From contig NC_045145.1 of assembly GCF_008831285.2 (NCBI RefSeq), forward strand, positions 17,438,040 through 17,502,039: 64,000 bases of DNA, given 5' to 3'. Both the position numbers and the translations under genes were made by a program. Shown piece by piece: positions 26,351 through 39,403 of the stretch (positions within the stretch are counted from its first letter, which is position 1; each line of letters begins with the position of its first letter). The DNA is from Nymphaea colorata (lineage: Eukaryota; Streptophyta; Magnoliopsida; Nymphaeales; Nymphaeaceae). The notes under the pieces are model-generated. The model saw only the letters and a list, made by a program, of their open reading frames with translations, did no database searches and was not told the origin of the DNA.

Positions 26351-28775
26351 TCAGGTGGCTCCCATTTTAGAGTACAGAAAATTGATGCTCTAGATATTAA
26401 AAACGAAAACTGGTCGTCTACCAATGCCTACCCCAACTTTTACGCCAACACCATTCATTTCCCCATTCATTTCTCTGCTTTCTTGGGAAAGATCTATATG
26501 TCAAACACGATTTCATCTTTTTTTAAGGCATATACATTTTTGAAAATATTTGGCTATAAGTTGTCCAGTTAGATGATCCTTGATAGAAGCCATTATTTTC
26601 TTTAAGAAAAACATTGTCGAGGGTGCAGTAGAGGTTGGGGAAGAAAAAACACTTCATGCAAGCAACCTTTTTATATTGTCTTGGTTAAATTTGACCCTGA
26701 AGTTGTGATACATTTTGTGGTCTGACTTCTTTATGCCCTTCCCAAATTTAAACTCTGGTTTTTTCATGACCGTTGAATTTTGAAATGACAGGCCGGAAGT
26801 ACTTGGTACGTATCAGATTCTGACAAATCGTGGGTAGATTCTCCGCAAATCAATTATGTGCATCACATTTACACAGTGAAACTTTATAAAAGCAACTTGC
26901 AATCATCTCATGTTTTCCGTATAGTTAAACATGTAATCAAGCTTTTACTAGTTCGCGACTACTGATCTGATTGTACAAGATCTCTTCTCTATGAGATAGC
27001 TTCGACATGAGATCCGAGGTTGATTTTGAGTCCACGTGAAGGCAAATCCATAGCTTAAACAAAAGGTAGATTTCTCAACTGAGGATTTCAAACTTATGTT
27101 ATCTTGTGAATACCACGGATTTGTGGCCCGACTGAGGAGGGATCTGACCACATGTCCATGGTTTTAAGAAGCAAGTCACAATATTAGCAAAGCCCATGAA
27201 GCACTCGCAAGTATCTTTGAATCTCAAACCCGAAGCTATCAAATATAACCAAACAAACTTTTAAGGGAGCCATTTAGTTGTTCGATGTACCAGCTTTTCC
27301 TTTGAAGATTCTATAGATTACATGAACAACCTGGATCAAAAAGATGTACTCTTTCACATGGATACTCCAATTTGGCCTTCTAGTGTCTTAGGTCCCGTTT
27401 GTTTCAATCCTGGGTAATGCAAGAAAAGAACGATCATAGGATTGAATTTAATTGCCAAAACGAAATCATGTGAGAGGAGGCCAGTGTTCTTTCCTTCGTT
27501 GTTGGTCGTGCCCAGCCAAGAAATGTTTTGTTATTTTCCAGACGGAGTTATCTATCTTGATGGGAAAACGTACGAAGCAAAAGCTTTTGTGCCTCTTTCC
27601 AGCAAACTATTGGACCCGTGTGAGTAGTCACGTTGGTGTTCTTTTCCAGGTTAGATCACACGTTTCTGAAATGAGAATCACTTTCTCTCCGACCTTCTGA
27701 ATTCGACTACAAATGAAGCAACCTGCATAATGCGCCTTTCATGAACATCCTCCGGTAATGATGTGATCATTTTGGAAATACATACCAGCCGATTTGTCAC
27801 CATGTGCTATCTCTCTCTCTCTAAACGGGTAACTAGACCTGAGAAAGCTTTTCTTTTACCAGAAGTCACCAGCACAAACACAAAGTCTACATTGGATGCC
27901 TTGGGAAAACCTGTCCGGGAATTGGATACCAGAACAAATACCAGGTTCTGTGTTTATAGTTCCTGCCCCAGCATGACAACCAACACAATTCACCAAGCCT
28001 CAGGCTTCAAGGGATGGTCAAGACGCAGCAAGCAAGAACACTCTCTTAGCTCATGTCTTCATCTCATCCGGCAACTGCGCCACACAAACACACAGCACGA
28101 GCAGTGGGGGTCAGATCACATGTGAAAACAGTAGACCTGGTCGGTCGTCTATCAACTCTGTTTGATAGCGATCTTACAGTCCTTCTCATCCGACCAAACT
28201 TCTGAGTTGAGGTGTAACGACCCACTAAAAAGTAAGCTATCAATGCTCATAATCAGTGACCATGGCGTGGAAAGATCCATGGACGCAATTCGGAAAAGTG
28301 ATTTGGCAGATTACTGTATAGTTATGCTCACATGTGGATGCGTCCCCAGACTAGCTAATTTCCAACAGAGCATGCCAAGTCTCCTTTCTCCAAAGATTAC
28401 AGGAACCATTCCAAGGGGGGGCCCTCCGGCTTGGGCCTCACCTTTCGGCCATACCGCACTAATAAGCCCTCCAACTAAAAGTGGGTCAATGCGTGCATCA
28501 TTTTAGTGCAGCTCAGATGAGAAGATCCAAGCTGTTGATAGCGCTTGTGAGAACGAAGAGACAAAAAGAAGAGAAAGCAACTGGACTACATGCATACAAG
28601 GCTAGGCATTCCTCCACAGGTGGGAACAATGGTTGGCCCCTTCAATAGAGGAACAGCGCAGTCCAGGTTTAATCATATTTTATTAGCAAGTCGGGATTAA
28701 GCAGACCCTTACCATGTACCAAGCTGAGTGCGCGCCATTGTATCCAGTTCACGGTAAGAATATGGCCCCGGCTGC

Positions 28776-28964
28776 ACGAGAATTCTTCTCCAGGTACTTT
28801 TGTTTCTTGAACCTGAATTTAGAAGAACTTGCTTGGAAAGAAACAGATTCTTGTTCCCTTTGAAGCAACTGCACCTTGGGGTTATCAAACGGTCCGAACA
28901 AGGTGATGTCATCTAAATAGGCCCACCAACTCACAACAAAATCATGAATAAACAGTAATAGTAG
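28776..28964 (-). pseudogene. Possible Ty3/gypsy-type reverse-transcriptase relic
   Basis: Read on the minus strand, one frame gives FVVSWWAYLDDITLFG and, about 30 residues later, SSKFRFKKQKYLEK. The first resembles the catalytic block of LTR-retrotransposon reverse transcriptase (VYxDDILVFS). The second resembles the following block (SKCxFxxxxxxYLGH) at about the right distance. Only about 60 residues can be followed and no neighbouring integrase, protease or LTRs were seen. A chance match is possible. Confidence 0.35.
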
Positions 28965-30718
28965 CTTACGGACTCGTTACGGGCTTTGTTGAACAATAAT
29001 TCAGAGCACAATCATGCCGTTCTCTTCAGCAAACAATTTACCTATTCACTTAAACCGATAGTATCTTGATTTAAGAAGCCATAAATTTCTAATCTGTATC
29101 TCCCTTTGGTAATCAAGAGGGGGTAAAGAGAAAAAGGTGAGTCATGAACGAAGTTGAATATTATGAATGATCAGTCATAATTCAGCTTACAAGGGTCTTC
29201 CGTCAAATACTTGACCCGCTTATATGATGAAATAAGGGGACGTTTTTACGATGTCTGGAATACATGACCCGCGCCCAAGACCGAACCAGAAGAAAGACCG
29301 TTCTAATGAATGGACGTTTCATGAACACAAAAACAGCAAGCAATGATCATCTGTTTGCTGTAATCTGCAAGAATGCATCTATAGGATGTTGAAGCGAACA
29401 CTTAGCACCATTATAACAGCCTCTCCATCCCACGTTGAATTCAATAACAGCTGGAGGATTCCGTAGAACTACATTGTTTCTTGTGAAAGCAACGATTTAG
29501 ATCGGGTTGGGAAAATCGACCTGTCCTTTTTAATCGTTTTTTCCAAAGAAGAAGACAATAACTGCCCTAAATTCACCAAAGAAACAAGCAAGCACGGTTG
29601 CTATAGACAAATTCCCAAATCATGACAAAAGCAAAGCAACAGGAAAGCACAACCGAGGGAAGGAAAAAAAGGAATGACTGAGCATGGGTAATTGCTATAA
29701 CAGAATGGAGTTCAAATTCAAGAATCAAGACCATCCAGTGGCATATGGGAGTTTCGTTGCATAAGGAGTGGTCAAGCATTCACTGACTTGACCGAGATCA
29801 CATTAAAGCCACTCCAGAAGTGGAAAAAACCAGTCGATGCATCTCATAGTCATCAAAAATTGAAAGAACGTGCATACGTCTGATGTTTACCATCACACCT
29901 TGAACCTCAAGCAGCCTTCATTGGATCCAGTTACAGGAAATATTTTCAGTATATACCTTTTTCAGACATTATACCGTTAACGTATATGAACTAGTCTCTA
30001 AAAGGCACCGAGCTGCAAGCACTTACCATGTAATATAAGCGACGAAGAAGAAGAATTAGACTAATGTTTCATTCCTTCCCATTTTGGGTTACCAGCGACT
30101 GTTTTAAGACTCGAAATTGCTAGCAATAACCAAGCTACACATATCCTCAAACGATCACTCAAAACCTGAAATCTGAGTTGCAGAATGAATGGCATAACTT
30201 GAAGCCAACTTTGAGTTGTTCAAGCAAAGTGATCTAAGAACATTTTTCTTATACCACCTACGATTTTAATGGTTGTACAATGGAGAACTACCAAAGTAGG
30301 TGCAAGAGTGGTGCAATACTGTGCAGATGTCCAATAATGCGAGAAATCTCCCTATGAACTCCTTGCATTCCAAGGTCATTCAAGTTAACAAAGCATGATT
30401 TTGACTCCAACCAAATGCAGATTGCAGCTTGAAGAGAAAATAATTTCATTGACCACCACAAAAGTGACCTTCCCAGACATGAATATCTGAAGTAGTAAAA
30501 GACCAGAAATAAGACTGCCCCGGTATTCATGTAATTTGATTAGTACCATATTTCTAACAAAAGGACATCCTTTCACAACCACAAACAGGAGATACATTGA
30601 CGTGACTAACATCATTCCACAAAAATATACTCATAACTTGGCTACAGTAGTTGGAACCCATCATAGAGACTAATTGGGACAAAACAGAGTAAGAATGATT
30701 TGCAAAATACTGACAAGG

Positions 30719-31750
30719 TCATAGGTCTGGCATATCCACAGAAATTTCTTCCAGAGACAGATAGAATGGATCATCATAACAAGGAAGAACCTGTGCCAAA
30801 CAAGAAAAAAAAATAATTAAGGCAAAACAACAAATAAGAATGTTTAAAAGGAATGAAGAAACCAACATGCTGCAGGTAAAGCTTTTCCCTTCTTTCCTTT
30901 TATAAGCTAACAAATAACCAGAAGAAACCATATTTGATGATTCGTGAGCCAATAAATTGCATAGTTGTATAAATGCCACAGGTCTTACCTCACCGAAACC
31001 AAGGTATACATCGCTATGAAGAGCATTAATAGCAGCGGCAGATGAATTGCTTAAGAGATCCATGTCAAGCAAATCAGTGATGGCAGAACCATAGCCTCTA
31101 TGAACCTTTGGAAGGCAATCAGCATTCCTGGTATGATCAAGAAGATCCTCCAAGCTTGAGTATGCGGCTTGTGCCCTAGATGCACAGCAGGAGAAATCAG
31201 CATCAATATGACCAAGCCCAGCATAAGAAGAAACAAAGACTAAATGGTCATAGTAAGACCGGCTGAATGATTGAAATGGCTCAATGATTACTGCAAGTGG
31301 TACCTTACGTAACACGGGAACACAAATAAGGACAGGAACCTATCTGTAGAAGGCATAAAACCCAAACGAAGAGGAAGCTTAAGAATTCCAACCATTAGCC
31401 TAGGTCCAGGTTACATTTCTTGTGGTCCTACCACAAGCCGGTAAAAATATCAAATTTATGCGGTCACAAAACGACAAAATTATACAATGACTATCACAAT
31501 GAGAACAAATCCTTTTTGTTTCTCATACCGCTACTTATGATTCACGTAGTTTGTTATTTTTGGCGATTTAATATAGAAATAATTTGCCACACTCGTTGCA
31601 AGATTTTCAGGCACCATAAAGCAATTGGAAACTGATACTGGAACATCGGTTCAAAGTTTAAAACCTCAAATAACCGTAACTGGAAACCAACAATATTGAT
31701 CGTGAGAACTTACCTGGGAAACAAAGTGGAAAGGGTAAGTTGCACACACG

Positions 31751-31785
<35 letters not shown>

Positions 31786-34391
31786 GACTGTCTTGAGACA
31801 TCTTCTGAAAATATGAATACGTTTAGGGGAAGAAAGCACTAAACTTACTCTTGATTCAGACCAACGCAAACAAGGCAGTTGAGCTTTGTATTTTTGGCTT
31901 GATAGAGTCTTCGAACCAAAGGCAGCCTGCTGAAAAGATCTCGCAAAGCAGTATGAAAGACCCCAGCATCTATTGTATTGATATTCACCAGGCTGTCGTA
32001 ACTGGTCCACTTGCCATTGCCCGGTGTTTCATTAAAGAAGTCATTGCATGGGTACATCCGATTATGACAAATATCTCTTACAAGAGATCCGATGTGCTGA
32101 GAAGCCTCGTGCTCAACTTCTGATGCAGAGAATTCAGAAGAAACGTGACCTAGAATAGGATCAGCAATTGCTCCTGGAAAGTTCATGTCAAACATTTGGA
32201 ATGAACAAGGCAGAAGCTGCTTCTCTTCCTGAGGCAAATTACCACAATTTGATAAAACAGGTTCCGTCGAAGACTCAAGCTGGGGCTCGTTTGATGGCAT
32301 CATCGTTGCGTCATCTACCTTAGGAGGTGGCTCAACTACAGAAGCCATTTCCACGTCAGATGGAAGGTTCTTGTCATTTAAAATTGATGCTTCACCTCCG
32401 AAGTTCTGAATGAGAAAGTAATCATCAGCATGTGAATTCCGTGGTGATGGCCACTCTCTGGGCCTCTTAGAACCCACGACGATGAGGTCTTTAAAGTCTT
32501 TACAGTCTCTTACGGGGGACATTGATACACTTCTGACACTAAATGATGCCCTGTTATCTTGGAGAGGCATCTCAGTAGTCATATCACCAAAGCCGGGTGG
32601 ATATTTCTCGACCTCTTCTTGGTGCAAACGAGATTCACCTGAGATGCTCCGTACGTTAGCACCTTCCTCTTGATTCGCATCAATTGTTGGAACTGGTTCT
32701 ACAAACTCATCGGTGTCTCTAACGGTAGCAACTGCAGGAACATCAGGGCCAGTTAATCCAGTTCCCTGCAGCTGTGACTCACTCGAAGAGATACCGACCG
32801 AGTTATAGGCCACCTGGTCCTTCCTATCTTCTACATCAATGCCGTCAACGGTGGGCTTGTTTTCTGAATTGGAAAATGAGGAACCAACTAATCGGGAGTC
32901 ATCTGCTGTCTGGTCCTTCATATCTGCTACGTTCATGGCGTCAACGGCGGGCTTGTTTTCTACATTCGAAAATGAGGAACCAACTGATATGGGATTATAT
33001 TCTACGCGGTCCTTCATATCTGCTGCATCCGCGGCATCCACCATGGGCTTGTTGTCTGAATCGAAAAACGAGGAACCAATTGATGTGGAGTTATATGCTG
33101 CCTTGTCCTTTATCTCTGCAACACCCAAGTTATCAACAGCGGGTTTGCTTTCTGAATTGAAATAAGATGAGACAACTGCTCCTTGATCAGTTTGTGACGG
33201 GGGCCTTCGTTTCAAAGAAGAACGGGCCCTGGTAGGCACTTTAGCTACGTTACAGAACTGCAACAAATCACTGCCTAAGGAGGCCGTTGAATTGTTCAAG
33301 TTAATTTTCTTGCAGACATTGCTGTCCTCCATTTTACAATCATCTGCAGCCGCCTCTTTGTAGTCGTCATTTTCAGTTTGTTGGGGTTTTGAACTTTGCT
33401 TATCATCCATCACATCCATGCTTGCTACAGTATCAGCATTTTTACCACCTAAAGGTTCTTGTATTTGGGCTTCCTCCAGGTTATTAGTCATCAGTTTCAC
33501 ATCATCAGTGATAGAGCAACCGTCTTTCAGCTTCACATCATCAGTGATGGCAGAATTGTCTTTCCTACTACTCGAGGAACTTTCCCCAGGAAGGGCACAA
33601 GTCTCAAGCTCCGAGCTTGAACCACCAGCATTTTCATCTGCTGGTGTGCGAAAAGGCGTATCACTAACTTTCCGCGTCTCTTCTCCGTCAGTATCAGCCA
33701 GTTTATCACCACGGCAGTTGGGAGCATCTTCCTCACTCTCGGGCATTTCAGAGAATGTAGCGGGCCTCTCCGAACTGTGGCCCCCAGGCCTTCCATTTTC
33801 CCTACTCCAATCAGAGCCATAGCCTCTAAACGAACCCGCCCTGCGTCTCCCTCTTGTTCTCGATCCTGGCTGCTCATCGGCAAACCTCCTCCTTCCATAG
33901 AAAGGCACATCCGAGTTCCCCACTTGCACAGACCAAACATCATCGTCTCTACCAGGCACACTGACGTCATGCCCTGCGTGCCCCAAACGAGCGAGGGCCG
34001 AAGTCCTGCCGTCCGACTGAGTCGGAAGGCTTCCCTTATCACGCGACCTGAAATCCTGAAATTCACCCGCATAACCTTTCGAACTCCCGTTGGCCCACCG
34101 ACCAGGCAGCAAATGTGCCGGCAACAGGCCTTGAGAAACCAAGTACTCGGCAGCAAGCCTACCTGCTTCCATCAGAACATCACCTCTCCGAGGAGGCGGA
34201 GGGGGGGGTGGTGGCGAAGTATAATGTTTCGCTGGGCCCCTATTGTAAGCGCGACTGTATCCCCTATACTCCTGGCTGTAGAAGCCCTGGCCACGGACCG
34301 AATTCTCCGGCGATATTCGGCCGGCGCGCAAACCCACCCCTGGATTCTTCGACCTTGGTCCATCTCCGGGACTTCGGCGTCTGGCTTGCAT
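30719..34391 (-). CDS. Uncharacterised plant RG/P-rich protein with four 32-aa repeats (3 exons, 933 aa)
   Basis: Join 31849-34391, 30989-31175 and 30719-30790. The three exons join in frame with GT-AG introns of 673 and 198 bp, ending SLEEISVDMPDL. The N-terminus is basic and low-complexity (MQARRRSPGDGPRSK, RG-rich, an eight-proline run at residues 60-67). It then has a likely helix, RRGDVLMEAGRLAAEYLVSQ, which I associate with a conserved plant family of unknown function. Another RG cluster (RTRGRRRAGSFRGYGSDW) lies near residue 180. Residues 408-535 are four exact-length 32-residue repeats. The remainder is acidic and Ser-rich, with a structured-looking FHTALRDLFSRLPLVRRLYQ segment before the exon junction. 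RG-rich sequence suggests RNA binding, and related Arabidopsis proteins are, from memory, annotated as poly(A)-binding-protein interactors. I cannot confirm that here. Confidence 0.85.
31750..31785. repeat. (CA)n(TA)n compound microsatellite in intron 1
   Basis: CACACACA... changes into ATATATAT... within the first intron of the RG/P-rich gene. This kind of run often varies in length between individuals. Confidence 0.9.
32787..33170 (-). repeat. In-frame 96-bp minisatellite (4 copies) within the coding sequence
   Basis: Four consecutive 32-codon units start at residues 408, 440, 472 and 504 of the protein. Each has the pattern SS(Y/F)(F/S)(N/D)x(E/D)(N/S)KPxVD, then (D/E)x(K)D, then (Y/D)(N/D)S/P. 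All four have exactly the same length, so the array keeps the frame. The units differ by many substitutions, so the expansion is not recent. Confidence 0.92.
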
Positions 34392-35484
34392 TTTTAGTTA
34401 ACGAAGCGTATCCTGATCAAAACCCCTCAACAACCACACATCCCTTATTCGTTCTCCCCCTCCTGTAACCCTAGAAAACCCTAACTAATCGGTACCACTG
34501 AAGCGTTCGGCTCAACAACAAACACCAGTTCCTCCCTTCTCCGTATTCCACGAACAAGCACCCCAAAATCTAGACCGACAAATCGATCGACACCCAAAAC
34601 CCTAACCTCCGCCCCCTTCATTTCACAATCCTCATCTTCACAGCACACGAAACAAGGGCAAATCACCCGCGATCGCCCAGGTAATTTTCCCAGAATTCAA
34701 TGTCCAAAAACAAGATCGCGACCAACCCACCAGAAAATCCCAACCCCCAATCCACCAAACGAACCCTAAATCTCCAGCAATTCCAAGGACGGTAACAAAT
34801 CGGAGAAGGCAGAACCTCCAAAATCTATATCAAAGCCTCTCCCCGGAACACAACCATTTGCTCATTATTCAGCGGTGAGGGCCCGATCGGGTCGCGGCCT
34901 TTCTCTAATCGACGGAGGGATCGGAAGGTGAATGAAGAGAGACCCGATCGAAGGATCGTCGATCTCCCCTTAACCGGAAAACAAGGTAGGGTTCGGAAGA
35001 TTCGCAGCAATCCCTCCTCGATTGGCTGATCCACTTAGGGTGGCCTAATTTCCGTCCTTCCGGGTTTCCGTTTTTCTCTTTTCCCCTCACTTCCCCATTT
35101 TCTGCCGATTTCTCACGAAAGGAGTGGTGGTGGTCGAAAACAATGAAGAACAACCGACGGTCAACCATCTCATGGTCCATTGTCGAGGCGCACCGACTCC
35201 GTCCTTCGCTCGGCTCAGCTCCCCAACTCTAGGCTCGGTCTCCACTCGTACAACAAATGAATTGAATATAGTCGACTAACTATCGCATTCCATTCCATGC
35301 ATGCCTACTCTATCTCTTATATTAAATCAGCTCGAGCTCGAGCTCGAGCTGAGCTTGTTCAACTTTTAAAAGTCGAGTGCTGATTTATTATCAAACCAAA
35401 AGGTAGCCACTTTTTTTCTAATTTTTCCTCATTTGAATGGTGCCCATTTAAGTTTGTTCTTCTTATTTGAAGTGGTGGCCCAAG

Positions 35485-35924
35485 TAGGGATGTTAGTATA
35501 TTCAATTTGAATCAAATTTTCGATTGATCATTGATCTGGTTCGAAAAAATCAGATATAGAAAAAAATTTAATATCCCATTAAGAAATCAGATCGAATTCA
35601 AATTTAATAAATGGCATCCAATCAGATTTGGATATACATAAATATCTGATCAGATTTGGATGCAGACTCAAACCGGATTCATTTTAAACAGATATCATGT
35701 AACTAATGCCATTACATCTTGAAAATTGGCAAAAGTAAGTTCAAAATTCATATTATGATTGAGATCTAAATATGGAAATCAGATTCGGATTGAATTTAGA
35801 TTACAAAATCGGATTTTGGATTCGGATTCAAATATGACTTTTTTTTATTCGTATTCGAACCAAAATATATGAATATCTGAAAAACAAATATGATTAAGGT
35901 ATATCTGATTCATTGACATCCCTA
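35485..35924. mobile_element. Possible TIR element, 440 bp, AT-rich
   Basis: The two ends are inverted: TAGGGATGTTAGTATA at the left, and the reverse complement of the right end reads TAGGGATGTCAATGAAT. The inside is built from recurring words (CAGATTTGGAT, ATATCTGATC, GGATTCGGATT). I found no convincing target-site duplication (flanks GGCCCAAG and ACTCTAAG), so transposon identity is inferred from the ends only. It has no coding capacity. Similar AT-rich words at 22700-23110 and 54060-54320 may be older relatives. Confidence 0.5.
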
Positions 35925-38704
35925 ACTCTAAGAGAGCTGATAACAATTATGGCTTTAGATACAATAAGTTGAACCAGCATAATTTATATTCAAACTCGGT
36001 TTTGATAGAAAAAAATTCGGCCACAAGGGTATAGTTTTCGCATCGGTCTGGGAACTAGCACCCAACGCAACCCAAGACCTCAAAGACAAAAGCAAATGAG
36101 AAAAATAACCGGAAATTTGAATTGGGTCCAGCTGCTGGTGAGGGTCATGGGGCCATATCGGGATGGGATGCATTACTGTGGGTGGGTGGGCGCGTGAACA
36201 ATACCTGCATTAAATGGAACCATCAAACCGAGACAAGTATGGTCCACCCCAGATCTTCCCTGCTTTGAAAAGAGAGGTGGACCGATAAAATATGCGAGGG
36301 TAAGAGGCTCACTGCTCATGCGACATGAGTCCCCTCTTTCCTATTTCCATCAATGCACCCCATCTCCATTATCAAAAATATATTTTAAAGAACTGTTTTT
36401 TAGAATGGTTCGTGTTTTTTTTTTAATTTTATTTTGTAAATTCAAACAAAACAGTCCAAAGTTTTGGATTTAAAGTTAAAATAATTTGCATACGCAAGAA
36501 TCTTGATCGGCCGGGTAGATTATAAGTTATGGATCCGATCATGTGTTGCCAGTTTTGATATAGATAATAGTTAAATATAAACACCTTCAAAAGTCAAATA
36601 TGAAAGGACGTCCCTTTGTAATATTATGAAAATACAGTTTTTCGTAAAACGTGCAAATTAACAATGTTTTATTACTACGACGAGGAGAAGGGTCTATTTT
36701 TGTCTTTAACAGCACTTGGCAATTGAATCGGATAAGCAACAATTCAGTTGATTCAAGGGTGCCATGCATGAGCTTTTATTTTTCTTTTAATATTATAAAA
36801 TTTTTATTTAATTACTTTTATATATTTTTAAAAATAATTTGATATTTTTATTCGGTTCACAACTAATTCAGTTGAACAAGCCAATTTTTCATTTCTCAAA
36901 TGGGCTTCAATGAGTGTAGAGGATAGGACTATTTGATTGTTATGAGTGTTACTTCCTTAAAATGGATCACGACACTAATTGATTGTGTATCGTATTTCAT
37001 CTAGGTTTCGATGTATCAGAAGACTTTCAAGGCGAGGTGAATGGGTGCGCCTTTAGGTCTTTTAGAGGCGTTAGAGACGGTGAATTGGCACAATATTTTT
37101 ATGTTTCAATTGTTTTATCTTTCTTTCGTCTTTTAATCTTTTATTAAGATGTATGGTATTAATTTCCATTGATCAAAAACGCTGTCCTGATTTCGATTCA
37201 ATTGCTGGAATCTCTCAAATTTTTCAAAAACTAACTGGATTAATCAAAGATCCGCTTTCAATTTTGCTGACTTACCTAAATGTTGTTGAAGATCAACTCA
37301 ATCTAAAAAAGATTTTAACAACATTTGCCTGGAGTATTATAATACCCACAAAAAACAGACTACATTTCAACTTTCACGGGCCCCACAAACCAAACCATTT
37401 ACAATTATGTTCCTCTAGAAAGATTAAAGGAGAGAGAGAGGAGCCCAACCACAACCCTCATCTAAGCCTAAGCATTCGGCCGACCCAAACTAACACCCGA
37501 AACCCGGGCCTGGGCTCGGCCTGACACTTAAAACTAGAGTTTGAGCATGGCTGAGGCCCAACCTGATAAATTTAAAATATATATATTTTTAATATAAAAT
37601 AATATATAAATATAACTAATTGTAATAAAATATTATAACTATTTATATAAATTAATTAAATATATATTAAAAAATTTATCGAGCTCACCCGAGCTATTAG
37701 GCCTAGTCGGGCAAACCCAATGCCCTTTTTTCGGAGCCCAAACCTAAGCCCACTCCAGCCCAGGACGGCGAAAAGTCTGTTTTTTTATTAAATATGAATA
37801 TAGTAGCGGATATTATTGCCAACAGGTCTCCAAGATGTTTTAAATATTTATCACAACCTTTATTAGCATATCATTTTAGAAAAAGTAATTAAATTTGTTA
37901 TTGAAGTTAAATTCTTTAGTGAAAATCAAGAAAATGTACAATAAAACATCATACAGGTGCCTCTCAAAACTTAAAACTCATGTTAACCACTAGCGACTAT
38001 GGCAAGCCACTGGCTATGGTTAAAGCAACAAAAATAAATTCCGATTAATCAATTAAAAAAAATACTAGCAAAGTCGGGATCGAGACCGGGAAATTAAATA
38101 ATTCCAATTTGTCAATTGCCTTGAAGTTAGGAATACAGTAAAGGAAAAAGAAAATATTATCCTTATGACAAACACTAAAAAGAAAAAGTTTGTGGGCTGA
38201 CCAACAAAATAATAAACAAAGGAAAAATTTACAGAAGGACCCTCGGTTTCTGGTTATATAACGGAAACGTCCCCAAGTTTGGAAAATTTCATTAAACCTT
38301 CATTTTGTCATTTAAAAGTGTTTAACGGAAATAGTTAGTTGAGCCAATCTACCAAAGAGCCAAGGGATGCGTTGGCAGCCTCTCTAGCACTTCCATGCCT
38401 TCAATTTAAAGAAGGGCCAAGGCAATATTTCTAGAAAGATCAGATTTTCACATAAAACTATTGACATTACAATGATATTCAATCAAGCAAAAAGATTAAT
38501 TAGGTATACCTAGATATTCTTTTCTACCCAATGTACCACCACCTAAAAGGTTTAATAGTTTTCCTAATGTCTCTTGTTAATCATCCACCTGCTCTGGATC
38601 ATCATACAAACCTTGAAATCTATGAACTCTTTCCTATATTGCAGCCATTGAGTAGATCACAAGTGAGCTGATCTCGAGCTTCAACTTCGTCATAGAGCAT
38701 GAAC

Positions 38705-38888
38705 TTTGATGATGTTGCATGTCCGTTGCGGAGTATAGGTCAATAAAGGTACACTTGCTTTACAGCAATCTGGGATCTGCAGTGATTTGAGATCATTTTG
38801 ATGATGTTGCATGTCCGTTGCGGTGTATAGGTCAATAAAGGTACACTTGCTTTACCGCAATCTGAGATCTACAGTGATTTGAGATCAT
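38705..38888. repeat. 92-bp tandem duplication
   Basis: Two adjacent copies (38705-38796 and 38797-38888), each starting TTTGATGATGTTGCATGTCC, differ at about five positions. They are in non-coding spacer about 500 bp upstream of the RCC1 gene. Confidence 0.93.
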
Positions 38889-39403
38889 TATAGATTTCAA
38901 GTCAAACCAGTTTCGTATCCAACCTTAAATTCATAGGAATCTTACAATGCACATCTTTGAATACAGTTTCATATATGAGATCCGAGGCTATCAACAATTC
39001 TCAAACAGCCATCAAAGTTGAAGTAATGTCACCAAAGTTCTGACCACACAAACAAACACGCTCTTAAACGAGAACAATGTAACCCGGGTGAAGTTTTTCT
39101 AAAGAGATTCAGTCACCATTTAGTCCAAAGATGTCCCAAAATGTGACGGTTTAATCCACCTTAAAATATTTTTCCAGTTATTAAACGCCCATTAGAATTG
39201 TTGTTGAATTGTTAAAATCAGAAAAGTACTTTTTCATTGATCAAAATAGAAAACGCCGTGTCTTTTGTGTCCAAGTTCGAAGAACAAAGTTCGAATGAGA
39301 GAGTTTTGTGACTTTAGCAGTCTAGGCATCCCCGTGACGTGCATAGATAGGCAAGACATCGTTGCCGACGAGGGAGAGACAGAGAAAAGAGGGACGGATC
39401 GCG

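Larger units (their letters stand above)
17762..30718. other. 13-kb stretch with no recognisable gene
   Basis: 17762-19000 is the 5' flank and probable leader of the HAPLESS8-like gene (purine-rich, with a TATATATATATATATA run near 18770-18795). The rest is AT-rich. It holds (TA)n tracts at 23828-23859 and 25057-25105, an AG tract at about 24029-24053, a perfect hairpin at 26322-26350, a possible reverse-transcriptase relic at 28776-28964, and diffuse AT-rich repeat remnants around 22700-23110 (recurrent GGATTTGAAT / CCGATT-type words). 29800-30718 probably includes the 3' untranslated region of the gene ending at 30719. Short open frames here look like chance. Confidence 0.6.
34392..39403. 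other. Spacer rich in repeats, no gene recognised
   Basis: 34392-35230 is the leader and promoter flank of the RG/P-rich gene (no stable coding frame). Then come a (GAGCTC)n-like block at about 35328-35353, a TIR-flanked AT-rich element at 35485-35924, GC-richer repeat debris at 37440-37760 (words such as GGGCTCGGCC and CCCGAGC), and a 92-bp tandem duplication at 38705-38888. 36350-37150 and 37800-38650 are plain AT-rich sequence. Confidence 0.6.

Noticed and set aside
30288-30615. Two minus-strand frames just past the stop of the RG/P-rich gene
   Set aside because: Position and AT-rich composition fit a 3' untranslated region; no domain seen.
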